DNA of 31,231 nt. It comes from Cladosporium sp. IMV 00045 (lineage: Eukaryota > Ascomycota > Dothideomycetes > Cladosporiales > Cladosporiaceae). Each line of letters starts with the position of its first letter. Position 1 is the first letter of the stretch. The notes below the pieces were generated by a model. That model was not told where the DNA came from and did no database searches. It saw nothing but the letters and a program-made list of their open reading frames with translations. The translations under genes and the position numbers were made by a program. The stretch lies in the NCBI GenBank assembly GCA_001931905.2, contig MSJI02000308.1:1-31231 (forward strand). Direction: 5' to 3'. Positions 18,170-27,774 of this stretch are shown one piece after another.

Positions 18170-19821
18170 TGCAGGTCGGTGATCTCGGTCTCGAAGTTCT
18201 TCACCTGAGTGTTCGCCGCCTTCAAAGCATTCTCAGTGGCTGCCTTCTCTTCCTCAGCGGCGTCAAGGTCGGCTTCAAGATCCTCGATCTCGCGCTCCTT
18301 GCGCTCGGAGCCTTCGTCCAGCTCGCGCCATTGCTGCTTAAGCTGTTGAACACGAATCTCGGAAGCTGCAAGGTGGTCGATGAGCTTGTCGACCTGAATG
18401 CGGAGGTCGATGGAAAGGGAGACTTGCTCCTGCTTCTCCCTGTCGCTAACACGAAGCTGCTCGGCAAACTCCTTGACATTGGCAATGAGAAGATCCAGGA
18501 TTTCGGCGTTTGAAGCGTTTTCGGGCAGAGTTCCGGGCAGAATGAGGTCGAGACGCTCACGGATGTTGTCGAAAGTCTCGCGAATGCTTTGGACGACGGT
18601 AAGACCCTCAACATCATCGCCATCGGAGAAACCGAGAGATTGAAGCTCGATGTTCAGAATCTGCAGGTTGGTGGTGGCTTCGTTGGCTTCCCTGCTGAGA
18701 GCCAGAATTGAGTCCTGGAAGCGACGGCGCTCATCCTCCCATTGCCTGTGACCGGGAGTAGCGAGGAGTAGCTCGCCGCCAGAAGTTCTCAGCTCGCCGG
18801 ACAGAGTCGATCGTTTACCAAGTCCGGAGGGCGTTTCGGGGCCGCGCTGCTGACGGAGAGTGACTTCCTCTTGACTGTCGATGACCATCATGTTGTCGTC
18901 GGGGAGATCATCCAGGTGCCCACGTGCACGGTTGAGGAGAATCTGCTTGCGCAAGACCTCAAGTTCCAACTCGACAGAGCGCAGCTTCTCTTGCTCCGCC
19001 TTGGAATCATAGTTGGCGTCGATGCCGAGCTGTCTCTGAGCCTCCAGCTCCAGAATGAGCTCATTGATCCTGGCCTCCTTCGAAGCAGTCTCTGACCGCA
19101 GAATCTCAAGCTCTTTCTGGGAAGAATAGGTCTTGTCTAGATCATCGAGCTCAGGTGACGCCTGACCCGCTTGGCTACGGCGCATGCGGCGACGGATGCG
19201 CTCGTCGAGCACCTGACGCAGAGAAGTGAAGCGGTTCTCCTGGACTGTTTGTACTGGCTCGAGATGTTCCTGTGACAGAGTCGAGGGTAGGGATGTGCGG
19301 TGGGTTATGGTGCGGTAGCGCTTGGGACTGGCGGCGCGCGCAGCAATTGGCGACTCGGTGATACGGCGCTTGATGGCCATCTTGTTGTGAGGGGTCTTAT
19401 GTGTCGCAGTCGACTTCTCGACGACGTCGTCGGACCCGAAGTGAACGTGGCGAGTCTCGGTGTGAGTCTCAGTCGCGTCGTCTTGCTGCATATCATTTGC
19501 AGCGCCAGCAGTCGTGGCTTGTAGCTCACCGATGCCTTCCAATGCTGGGTATGTGACAGTCTGCTGTGGCTCTGTCACGGTGACCTCCTCCTCTTCAATG
19601 ATAGTCTCGGGCTCTTCTGAGACGGCAGTCTTGCTCTTCTTGGTCTTGCGCTTCTTCGCAGGGCCGGCAGTCACTGAGCCCTGACTGCTGGTGGGTCGCT
19701 CGGACTGCACGCTCGAGGCATCGCTGGCTCTTCTCTTTCTGCCTGATGTACGGACGGGCCTTTGAGGTTCTGGTTGAGACTGGCTGGAGCTGTCAGTTTT
19801 CTTGGACCGCTTGGGCGGCAT
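18170..19821 (-). CDS. Unrecognised nuclear coiled-coil protein, 3' part missing at the gap
   Basis: Start ATG at 19821 (the frame extends upstream only through a TTG codon); 550 residues are visible before the gap. The N-terminal ~200 residues are Ser/Lys/Arg-rich and look disordered. They have basic clusters suited to nuclear import (KRSKK, GRKRR, KKRKTKKSK) and proline-directed sites such as SPKRY. From ~220 on, RQVLDERIRRRMRRSQ leads into long heptad-like coiled-coil segments (about 245-320, 375-410, 450-550). The last of these is rich in Leu, Glu and Lys and runs into the gap. I do not recognise the family; a chromatin, kinetochore or spindle-pole role would fit the architecture but is a guess. 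It has no counterpart left of VPS5 copy 1 in this window. Confidence 0.75.
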
Positions 19822-20945
19822 GGTTGAGATGCAATGTGTGGTGTCGACACTAGCCAAGTGCTGTGTAAAAAGTATATGCCAAAAGTGCAACAAGTGCTTT
19901 CAGAAAACAATGCAAGTACAATTGGTGTGGTTTGTAGTGGTATGTGTGTAAGAGAGCAGCAACAAAAGGCAGAAGCTGTGCAGAAACGGTGGTGTAGGAG
20001 CCTACGGGCGAGCTGTGTGTCTCTAATAGGCAGAGGGAGCTTTCGCAGATCTGACGTGGTTGGTGGCTGGGGCTAGCAGCAACAGCTTAATGTCAAACTT
20101 TCCCGTTGGCTGGAGACGCCAGGCAACACGCGCTTGCCGTCACGTAGCAAGAAACGCGATACTTCACTTCACCTTGGTACGTCACTACTGATTTTTCAAT
20201 TCACTTACATTCAAACCAGTCGAATCATTCAATGCCTACGCCACGTTTCTTTTCTCCCAATTGACTGCTCTTTTGTTCTCATGAACAAACAGTACGCAAA
20301 CCCTTCTCTACATGCATCTCACCGACAACCCGACGTCCACACGGCAACGTCATGCATGTTACACTTTCAAGTCTCCACTCAAAAAAGTCGATCCTTTGCC
20401 GTCTAGACAACGCCCGAATCGGACCATCGCGATGGTAATTTATTACACTTCTGGCTTCTCCATATCAAACTCCCGCTCTGCCTTGTTTTACATGCTTTTT
20501 CTTGTAGCGCAAGGAGACAGAGGATCCAGACTCGTCAGCCCGTGTTTCCCACCTTGTCTGGAAGAGGATGACTTTCGTGATTGGCGCTATAATTGCTCGC
20601 CGCCACTGATGTAAATTCAACGACATCGATGTCAGAACATTGTGACGTAGCCAGATATGTTCGAGCAGCACTCTTTGTAGACATGGCAGATGACCGACAA
20701 TGCAACACCAGACCATTCATGTTTACAATGAGATCGAAAAGAGGAAAGTCGTGCCTACAATGTTACTCCTAATGTCAGGTACTTACACGCTACACGCCCA
20801 CACACAGAAAGCGGCCCGCACTGCAGGAAACGCCCAAAAACTCCTCCCGCTCGATTCGAGGCTTGAGCCCGAGCCCGACAATCGGTGATATTGAGTAACA
20901 GTCGCGATTGACAATCAAAGCATCTGTTCATCGGTGAAAGATCCC
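19822..20945. other. Intergenic region coiled-coil gene / VPS5 copy 2
   Basis: 1.1 kb holding the coiled-coil gene's promoter (left) and the VPS5 copy 2 3' UTR (right). Similarity to the copy 1 flank starts around 20,665-20,695. Left of that, no gene, repeat or RNA is seen. Confidence 0.5.
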
Positions 20946-23053
20946 TTACGTCTCCGCCCCACGAACTGCCTCGTCCACACCTTCAGTCCCAGTCTCGGCA
21001 CCGCCATCCCCTCCCTCGCCGCCGTTTGCGTCGCGGTCGGATTTCGAGCCACCATCGTTTGACTCGTCGTTGGGTGCGGTGCTGTCGTTTTGTTGAGAGG
21101 GAGAGGCGGCCTGCTGTCCCTGTTGGCCGGCGGCCTGAGATTGCTCGGCTTGCACGCCTGAAGGCAGGAAGGGAGGGCCGTCTTCGTCGCTGTCGAGTTG
21201 GAGGAGGTAGGTTTCCCAGAGTTCGATGAGCTGTGTGTGTGTTAGCAAATTGTTGTCTTGAAAATTGCGTTTGCGATGGTGTATTCCAGCAAGGGGACAT
21301 ACCTCTTTCTGCGCCTCAACAGCGCTCTCCAGGAACGTCTCGACGCCACTCTTGAAATCTTCCACTTTCTCGCGCTCGAAGCGCTCGAGTTCCGTGCGCA
21401 TCAAGCGGCCCATGTCTTCGAAGAGAAGTCTGCTCTGGTGCACTCTCCGCTCCGCATCGCTGACGTCGGCATTCATCTGCGCGATGCGGTCTTGCTGGCT
21501 GCGTCCGGCGCGCAGTAGCTTCTCCTGCTGCTTTTTGGTGTCTTGCAATTTCGTCTCTGAGGAGTGCCACGCGTGGAAGGCCTTCTGGCGCTGCTCGAAA
21601 GCCTTCTTCACGCTGCCGATGAGCCGGATGTACTCGTCGATGACGATGCCCAGGGTTAGCATGTCTTGCATGGCCTGGCGGGAGTAGAGCTCGTGGATGC
21701 GCGATTGCAGATCGCCCAGGGCGTCGAGAGGGCCGGATAGTGAGGGTGATAGCTCCACGGTGGCGAGATTGTGTAGGCTGTTGCTGAAGTCTGCGCATGA
21801 GTCGGCGAGGGCTTTGCGCTGGGCCATGACGGTGTCTGTGGACTTTTGCAGGGCCTTGAGTTGGTTCTCAAGTGCGTCGAGGTAGATGCGTCGATCGTGG
21901 AACCAGTCGTCGTGTTCAACAAATTTGCCTCCACCGCCTCCACCACCAAGACCGATACTGCTCATCAGACCTTTTGACTCGCCAGCGCCAAGGAGAGGAT
22001 CTTTGCGATCACGGTGCTTGATGTCCACGTTGAAAGCTTCGCTCTCGAGGAACGTCTTGAGGTCGGCGTCATGCTGAAGAACAGGGTGTGCGGCAGTCTT
22101 GCTGAGCTGTCTCTCCAGGGCCATGCGACGAGATTCGATAAAGTTAGTATCGAATCGACCGACTGCTTGCTTCTCGGGAGGCGGCGGGACCACCACACCA
22201 GGGTTGTTTGTGTGAAGTTGCTCGTACAGCCAGAGGAAGTCGCGGTAACGTCTGGTGACGGTGAAAGTGGGATTCGCGTATGCCTTGGATGTTGTTTTGG
22301 TAATGACGGAGTATACAGTGTGGCTGCTGGCGGCGTTCCCTACTGTGTGCGGGTCGCCGACCGTGATGGAGAAAGTAGGCTTCGCTGCCTGCTCGACCGA
22401 CATAGAGGGCTGCTGTGGTCTTGTTCTGTCGACGAATTGCGGTGGTAGAACCGGAGGAGGCTGTCTCGCGCCATTGGGAGAGGAGGTGCCATCGTCATCC
22501 GCTTCGTTGTTGCTCGACCCAGCCGTCTGCGGGCGTGACCTCGTTCTCGATATCGACTCTTTCACAGGTGGAGTCGGCGCTGCGGGCTCGTCCACGGGTT
22601 CAGCTCCAAGCGGTCCGAGAGGTCCAGCGGAATCATCAAGACTCTCGAGGGTAGTGGACTGGGTGAGCTTGACATGTCGTCTAGGGCCGCGCGACTTGGA
22701 AGGCGCCGGTTTGGCGGAGATGGGAGATGTGCTGGATGATGCGGGAGCGGCGGGTTCGGGCGAGGCTGGCGTCTCTGCGCACGATCAGTGAGTGATATGT
22801 CCACCGTCATGACCTTTGATAGACAAGCATACCAGCAGGTTGTTCGCTGTCCTCTGCTGCCTTGGCGAGGTTATGGGAGGAATGAGAGCGAGACGGGACG
22901 TCTAGGGGAGTGAATGTCAGCTTGAGAGCCATGATGAGTAGGACGGCACAGGAGCATGCGCATACCGTCCCACGGCGAGCCTCCTTCTTCCATGGTGTTA
23001 TTCGGGTCTGTCGACCACGGATTGACAGCTGTATCGGGTGTCGGGTGGGCCAT
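20946..23053 (-). CDS. VPS5: Retromer sorting nexin Vps5 (SNX1 type), copy 2
   Basis: Same four-exon gene as copy 1: 23053-22966, 22901-22833, 22774-21303 and 21230-20946, giving 637 aa. Introns are 64, 58 and 72 nt. The PX domain, Gly hinge and BAR domain (residues ~155-543) are identical to copy 1 at the protein level. Differences are confined to the N-terminal linker (for example Ala/Ser, Gly/Ala, Leu/Pro) and the Gln/Gly-rich acidic tail after residue ~560. Intron 3 is a multiple of three and has no stop, so retention would insert 24 residues at the end of the BAR domain, unlike in copy 1. The start is the ATG beginning MAHPTPDT; a GTG at 22595 is internal. It is divergent from deaminase copy 2, with 303 bp between. 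Confidence 0.93.
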
Positions 23054-23356
23054 GTTGCAATGGCTACAGTAGGGTTTGGGTCCAGCTACTGCCGTTGCTT
23101 GGCTGGAAGTTCGGCAGCCGAACTCCAATCGGTTCAATCAATCTGTCCATCAAATCCACCCCGGAGGGCCCTACGCAATTGCCTCCCCGCAAATTGACCT
23201 GTCTTCACGCTGGACCGTTTGCTGTGATGACATCGTTTGGTGTGACATATTGGGATGATAGATATACATGTACCTGAACGAACCTATGTTAAATCAGAGA
23301 TCAGGTGTGTTTCTTACTGAATGATCATCTAGACACCCCTTAAACCAACAATCAAC
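23054..23356. promoter_or_regulatory. Shared promoter region VPS5 / deaminase, copy 2
   Basis: 303 bp. The VPS5-proximal ~205 bp align with copy 1; the deaminase-proximal ~90 bp do not, except for an ATATACATGTA element (TACATGTA at 23265-23272). The CGG-N3-CCG palindrome and CCAAT box are retained. Confidence 0.65.
23110..23129. promoter_or_regulatory. CGG-N3-CCG palindrome plus CCAAT box, copy 2
   Basis: TTCGGCAGCCGAA at 23110-23122 and CCAAT at 23125-23129, with the same spacing as in copy 1. The bases just after the CCAAT have changed and lost three positions, while the palindrome is unchanged. That is consistent with selection on it, though the whole neighbourhood is well conserved. Confidence 0.5.
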
Positions 23357-24496
23357 ATGTCAACAACCACCAACGTCGACACAGCATTCACAAAAGCCCT
23401 CCCCAAAGTCGAACTCCACGCCCACCTCTCCGGAAGCATATCAAGGGCGACACTACATGAAATCTGGCAGAAAAAGAAATACCAAACCCAACAAAATGAC
23501 ATCCCACTCGAAGACCCGGCCATAGCCCTCAAACCAGCCGGCACCTACCCAACAATCCTCTCTTTCTTCCAGATCTTCAACGACTACATCTACCACCTGA
23601 TCAACGACCGCGAAAGCATCTTCCACGCCACGCAATCAGTAGTAGAAGACTTCCGACATGACGGCGTCCGATACCTCGAACTCCGAACAACTCCCCGAGC
23701 AATCCCATCAGCCGGTATTTCAAGGGGAGAATACGTGCGCATCGTCCTCGCCGCCCTGCAGCAACACCACACCGAGCAATCCAACCTCCCCGACCCAGAC
23801 CGCATAGAAGTCCACCTCATCCTCTCCATCGACCGCACCATGAGCGCTCCCGAAGCGGACGAAATCGTCTCCATCGCACACAAACTCCGCCAAGAACAGC
23901 AAGAACAAACCCCAACCCTAACCCTCCCAACCCCCAAACCAACCTCCCAAATCCCAAACCCCTCAATCCTCGCCCTCGACCTCTGCGGCAACCCCTCGGC
24001 CGGTCCCATCACGCACCTAACCCCCTCCTTCGTCCGCGCGCGCAGCCTAAACTTCAAACTGACAGTCCACTTCGCCGAAACGCCCTCCTCTGGCACGCAC
24101 GCCGAACTCACCACCCTCCTCTCCTGGCACCCCTCCCGCCTCGGTCACGCGGTGCACATCCCCTCCGACCTCAAAGAAGTCATCAAGTCCCGCGGCTTAG
24201 CGCTCGAGTTGTGTCTTTCCTGCAACGTCCTCTCCGGCATGACGGAGGGTGGGTTCAAGGGGCATCACTTTGCGGAGTGGAGGGGGACGCAGGAGTGTGC
24301 CGTGGCGCTGGGGACGGATGACGTGGGCGTTTTCGAGAGTGGGTTGGCGAGTGAGTATGCGATTGCGGCGAGGGAGTGGGGGTTGAGCAGGGGGGAGGTT
24401 GTGGGGTTGGCGAGGGGGGCGGTGAGGGCGGCGTTTGCGGGGGATGAGAGGATGGAGGGGTTGATTGGTGAGTTTGAGAGGGAGTGGGAGGTGTGA
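23357..24496 (+). CDS. Adenosine deaminase-like protein (N6-methyl-AMP deaminase type), copy 2
   Basis: 379 aa, no intron. All predicted zinc and catalytic residues of copy 1 (HAH, HFAE, RLGHAVH, GTDD) are kept, so it should be active. I count about 33 substitutions in ~355 aligned residues (about 9%), against none in the neighbouring Vps5 core. The Thr/Pro loop is seven residues longer. Several changes sit just before the GTDD motif (EWRGTQECAVALGTDD against EWFATQQCPVALGTDD) and may touch the active-site rim. The 3' 130 bp are extremely G-rich on the coding strand. Substrate assignment to N6-methyl-AMP rather than adenosine rests on the GTDDVGVF and HAHLSGSIS signatures. Confidence 0.87.
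   Translation: MSTTTNVDTAFTKALPKVELHAHLSGSISRATLHEIWQKKKYQTQQNDIPLEDPAIALKPAGTYPTILSFFQIFNDYIYHLINDRESIFHATQSVVEDFRHDGVRYLELRTTPRAIPSAGISRGEYVRIVLAALQQHHTEQSNLPDPDRIEVHLILSIDRTMSAPEADEIVSIAHKLRQEQQEQTPTLTLPTPKPTSQIPNPSILALDLCGNPSAGPITHLTPSFVRARSLNFKLTVHFAETPSSGTHAELTTLLSWHPSRLGHAVHIPSDLKEVIKSRGLALELCLSCNVLSGMTEGGFKGHHFAEWRGTQECAVALGTDDVGVFESGLASEYAIAAREWGLSRGEVVGLARGAVRAAFAGDERMEGLIGEFEREWEV
24371..24435 (+). other. G-rich, possible G-quadruplex tract at the deaminase copy 2 3' end
   Basis: The coding strand carries runs of five, six, four and six G within ~65 bp. The same feature is in copy 1 at about 15,484-15,535. It could form a quadruplex in DNA or in the mRNA just before the stop. Confidence 0.55.
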
Positions 24497-24915
24497 TGTA
24501 TGTGGAAGGTCGGTGTTGCGTTGATGGATCTCATTGTGAGCGAGCGGGTAGATGGGTTTTGGAGTAGAATTTATAGAGTAGATACCTAGCTAGTGATTTC
24601 GAAAGACATATAGAAGAATATAGGTAGTATGATCAGTGATACTGAAATGGCTTGCACCTTTAAAAAATTGTCATAATTCAGCAAGCGACAATGGCGCCCA
24701 GGGAGACATGTCTATTCAATTTCGAAAGAAAAGACCAGAGCGAATAACCACGCATTAGATCCGGGACAGTAGCGAATAGAAAGAATGCCGGAGAGAAGAA
24801 ACGATCCCCACAAACCCTCTCCTCCCCAGCTCTATATCATCCAAGTCATATACACATACAAGAAAACAGAAAAGAAAAAAAGAAAGCCCCTCCACCCCAC
24901 AACCATCCCCCCAAC
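24497..24915. other. Convergent 3' region deaminase / VOC protein, copy 2
   Basis: 419 bp noncoding, alignable with 15,602-16,061. The best-conserved ~110 bp lie at about 24,780-24,868. No RNA gene is recognised in it. Confidence 0.55.
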
Positions 24916-27774
24916 CTAAGCATAACTAACCACACTCCTCTTCTCACTCCTCCTCTCGTCCCTCTCCCTCTCCCTCTCCTTCTCCCTACCCCCCCTCAAA
25001 ATCGACGGCAAAGACATCCCCGCAACCTTACTCTTACTCGGCTTGACCGTAGCATCACTCTTGCCCGCCTCGGAACCGCCCTCCTTCCGCCTCCTCTCCT
25101 TCCCGTCATCGTCCTTGTGAGACCTGTGTTTCGAGCGGCCGCTGCTGCTGTGATGGCTTTTACTGTCATCCTCGCGGCGAGACGAGCCGTGCTTCGACCG
25201 GCTGCTGCTGTGGTGGCTCTTCGCGTCAGAGTAGTGGCTGCGAGGGGCGGGGGCGCCGACGGAGCTGATGCTCTCTTCCGGCAGGACGGTGCGGGCATCG
25301 AGCGGGGTGGGGTCGGCGTCTTTTCCTTCGTCGTCGTTGTCGTCTTTGTCCGAAGAGGATTCTTTCTTCTCGTGGCTGTGCGATTTGTGGTGGCGCGAGC
25401 TGCGGCTGCTGCTGCCGTGGTGGCTCTTGTGTTCGCGGTCGCGGTGCGAGCGGTGGCTGTGTTTGGAGCCGACCGAGCTGATGCTGTCGTCTGGCACGAT
25501 GGTTTGCGCGTCGCCGGGTTCGCGGGATTTGTCTTCCGACGAGCGGTGCGGGTGTTTAGATCGGCTGCTGGTGTGGTGGGTGCGGTGGCTTCGGTGGCTG
25601 CGCTCCGAGTGCCGACTGTAGTCGCTGCGGGGCGCTTTGGGCTGGCTGATGTCGATGCAGCTGATGCTGTCGTCGGGGACTACGGTTTTGATATCTCCCA
25701 TGCCGTCGCTGTCTTCGACGTCGTCATAGTTCTGTCCCGCCACCGAGGCTGGGAGTGGGATGGCAGCGGGATACCTGACTGTAGAGCCGGACGAGTGAGA
25801 AAGTCGCCTTGACATGGCAGCGGGAGGGTGTCTGGAAGAAACCTGAGAGCCTCGTCTTGATGCTTGAGAAGGCGCAGGGGCGGCGGTTGCTTGAGACGGC
25901 GCTCTTGAAGCCGGAAGAGGGACTCGCAAAGCAGTCTGTTGGGACGATGCGGTGGAACCCGACTTCGGCTTATCCTGCGGTGGCGGTGCATAGTAAGAGG
26001 GCACAGGCGAATCCATGGGCGCCGGAGACGGCTGCGCGGCGGAAGCATGAGACTGCGCTCTTGAAGCCTGCATGGCGCTCACCTGAGTCGGCGCCCGGGA
26101 AGTTGCAGCAGAATCAGGCAAGCGATACTCTGCTGCTGTGCGCGCCGAAACCTTGGAGCTAGCTTTCGAAGGCGGGAGAGGAATATGCGCGGCGCTGTCG
26201 CGGCGAGAGGCTTTGATCGTGCTGGCATCCGAAAGAGTTTCAGGATCCCGCTGCGAACGAGACTCCTCGTAGCGTGATGTGGCCCTCTTCAACGTCGAAG
26301 AAGACTTGATGCTCCCGGCTTGGCTTCTCTCGCCATCATCCCTCTTTGAGGACTTGACGGTGGGCGCCTGACTCGCTGATGAACGTCTTTCACCATCGTC
26401 TCTGCGGGAGTGTTTCGAGCTGCGATGCGAAAACGCGCTGGCTGCACTGTCGTGTCTTTGCAAATCCGCATCATCGTCACGATTACTGCGGAGGGAATTG
26501 CTAGACGGGATCAAGTCCTTAGGACCCTCAAGTAGCAGATGACTACGGACGGAAGGCTCATCAGCCAAAGTAGCAGAGCGCTGAGGCGGAGCTCTGGAGC
26601 AAGTAGCGGTGGACATGGGAGCGGTATATACCGACGGTTCGAAAGTCTGACTCCGGGCCATCGTTGGGCGGCGGGAAGTGTGCCTGCTGAGAGCGGCTTG
26701 GATTTCGCTGTCGTTGTCAAATGCGCGGGCTTCGATCGCTTTCATGGCGGTGGGCGCCTGCGTGGGAACCTGCGTTGGTTCAGGACGAGGGCCAACACGC
26801 GACTCGGTGACGCTGAAGTTACGGTGAGTTTTGGGAGGCGGGGCGACGGATTCCGTCGTGCTGTAATTCCGATGGAATCGCGATGAGCGAGGTGGAGCGG
26901 CAGAGATGGAACGCTTCATCGGTGCATACTGAGTAGGAGCTTGGGTGCTGTAACGTCGACCACGCTCGCTCGAGGCAGCGATAGAAGACTTGTGAGCAGC
27001 CTCTTCTCTCGCGCTCTCTTGCTCCGACTGATAGAATGCGTAGGCAATTCCAGCAGCGGCGACAGCACCGATAGCCCCACCCAGGATAGCTTTAGGCGTG
27101 ATGCCTTCTGCAAGTGCTGCCATCACACCTTTTTCTGAAGCAGGAGCTTCAGGGGCCTCTTCAGCAGGCTTGTCGGCAGATTTTGACGCCGATGAAGCCG
27201 CATCGACGGCTGTCTTGGCTTTTGACATGACAGATGCGGCGTCTTCTTGAGGAGGAACGCCATCTTGTGCTTCGCGAGAAACACCCTCTTGCCAGTTCAA
27301 GACACGGCTGTGCTCCGAGGGTGCCGCAGCGGGCTCTTCTGCCGCACAAGGGCCATTCTCGCGAAAGATGAATTCGATGGTGTTGCCATCCAAGTCTTCT
27401 ACCGCGGAGTTGAAGCAGCCGCAATCGTTGTGGCGATAACCAGGAGGGCCATTCGGGCGTCCGCCACCCTTGAGAGCGCTTGTGTAGCACTCGCGTACTT
27501 GAGTACGATCGTCTGCCGCAAAAGCAATGTGGGTCGGTGCGATGGTTGCACTGCTTAAGGTTAGAGTTTGTCAGATGTAAAAGCAGGGATTGGCAATATT
27601 GATTTACCCCCGTGGTCCCTGGGTGATGAAGAAGTCGGCGTCTTTGATGCCGAGTCCGATGGAGTCGCCTTGATGTCCGATGAAGCGGTATCCAAGCGGC
27701 TGGAGCGCAGATAGGTAGAATGAGGCTGCTGAGGGGATATGGGATACAGTGAGGCCGAGGTGGGAGACAGGCAT
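24916..27774 (-). CDS. VOC/glyoxalase-domain protein with membrane segment and Ser/Arg/His-rich tail, copy 2
   Basis: The model joins exon 1 (27774-27608) and exon 2 (27550-24916), giving 933 aa; the 57-nt intron is GTAAAT...CTAAC...AGCAG, phase 2. Residues 1-~117 form a vicinal oxygen chelate (glyoxalase/bleomycin-resistance) domain: MPVSHLGLTV, GIKDADFFITQGP, APTHIAFAADD, and DLDGNTIEFIFRE. His5, the His of THIAF and the Glu of TIEF are candidate metal ligands. An Ala/Glu-rich linker leads to one hydrophobic GxxxG-containing segment (about 210-229), likely membrane-spanning. The remaining ~700 residues are disordered-looking, rich in Ser/Arg/His, and contain three copies of a T[VI][VL]P[DE][DE]SIS motif. 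The substrate is unknown. This copy supplies the 5' part missing from copy 1. Confidence 0.82.
25250..25695 (-). repeat. Three degenerate copies of a T-V-x-P-acidic-acidic-S-I-S protein motif
   Basis: The encoded motifs are KTVVPDDSISCID (about 25,647-25,695), QTIVPDDSISSVG (about 25,467-25,515) and RTVLPEESISSVG (about 25,250-25,302). They lie 60-75 residues apart, separated by SH/SR-rich spacers. Each is preceded by Asp plus Ile or Ala. All three are kept in copy 1. Confidence 0.8.

Larger units (their letters stand above)
20665..27000. repeat. Segmental duplication, copy 2 (VPS5 - deaminase - VOC protein)
   Basis: Direct repeat of 11,790-18,149. From the VPS5 stop to the point matching the gap it measures 6,055 bp, against 6,082 bp in copy 1. 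The end at 27,000 only marks where copy 1 is cut by the N run; the duplicated segment may continue to the right. Confidence 0.9.

Noticed and set aside
17968..19893. Open frame running through the N run, joining the coiled-coil gene to the VOC-tail region
   Set aside because: It exists only because N codons are not stops. To the left of the gap it uses a frame other than that of the VOC gene, and its upstream start is a TTG.
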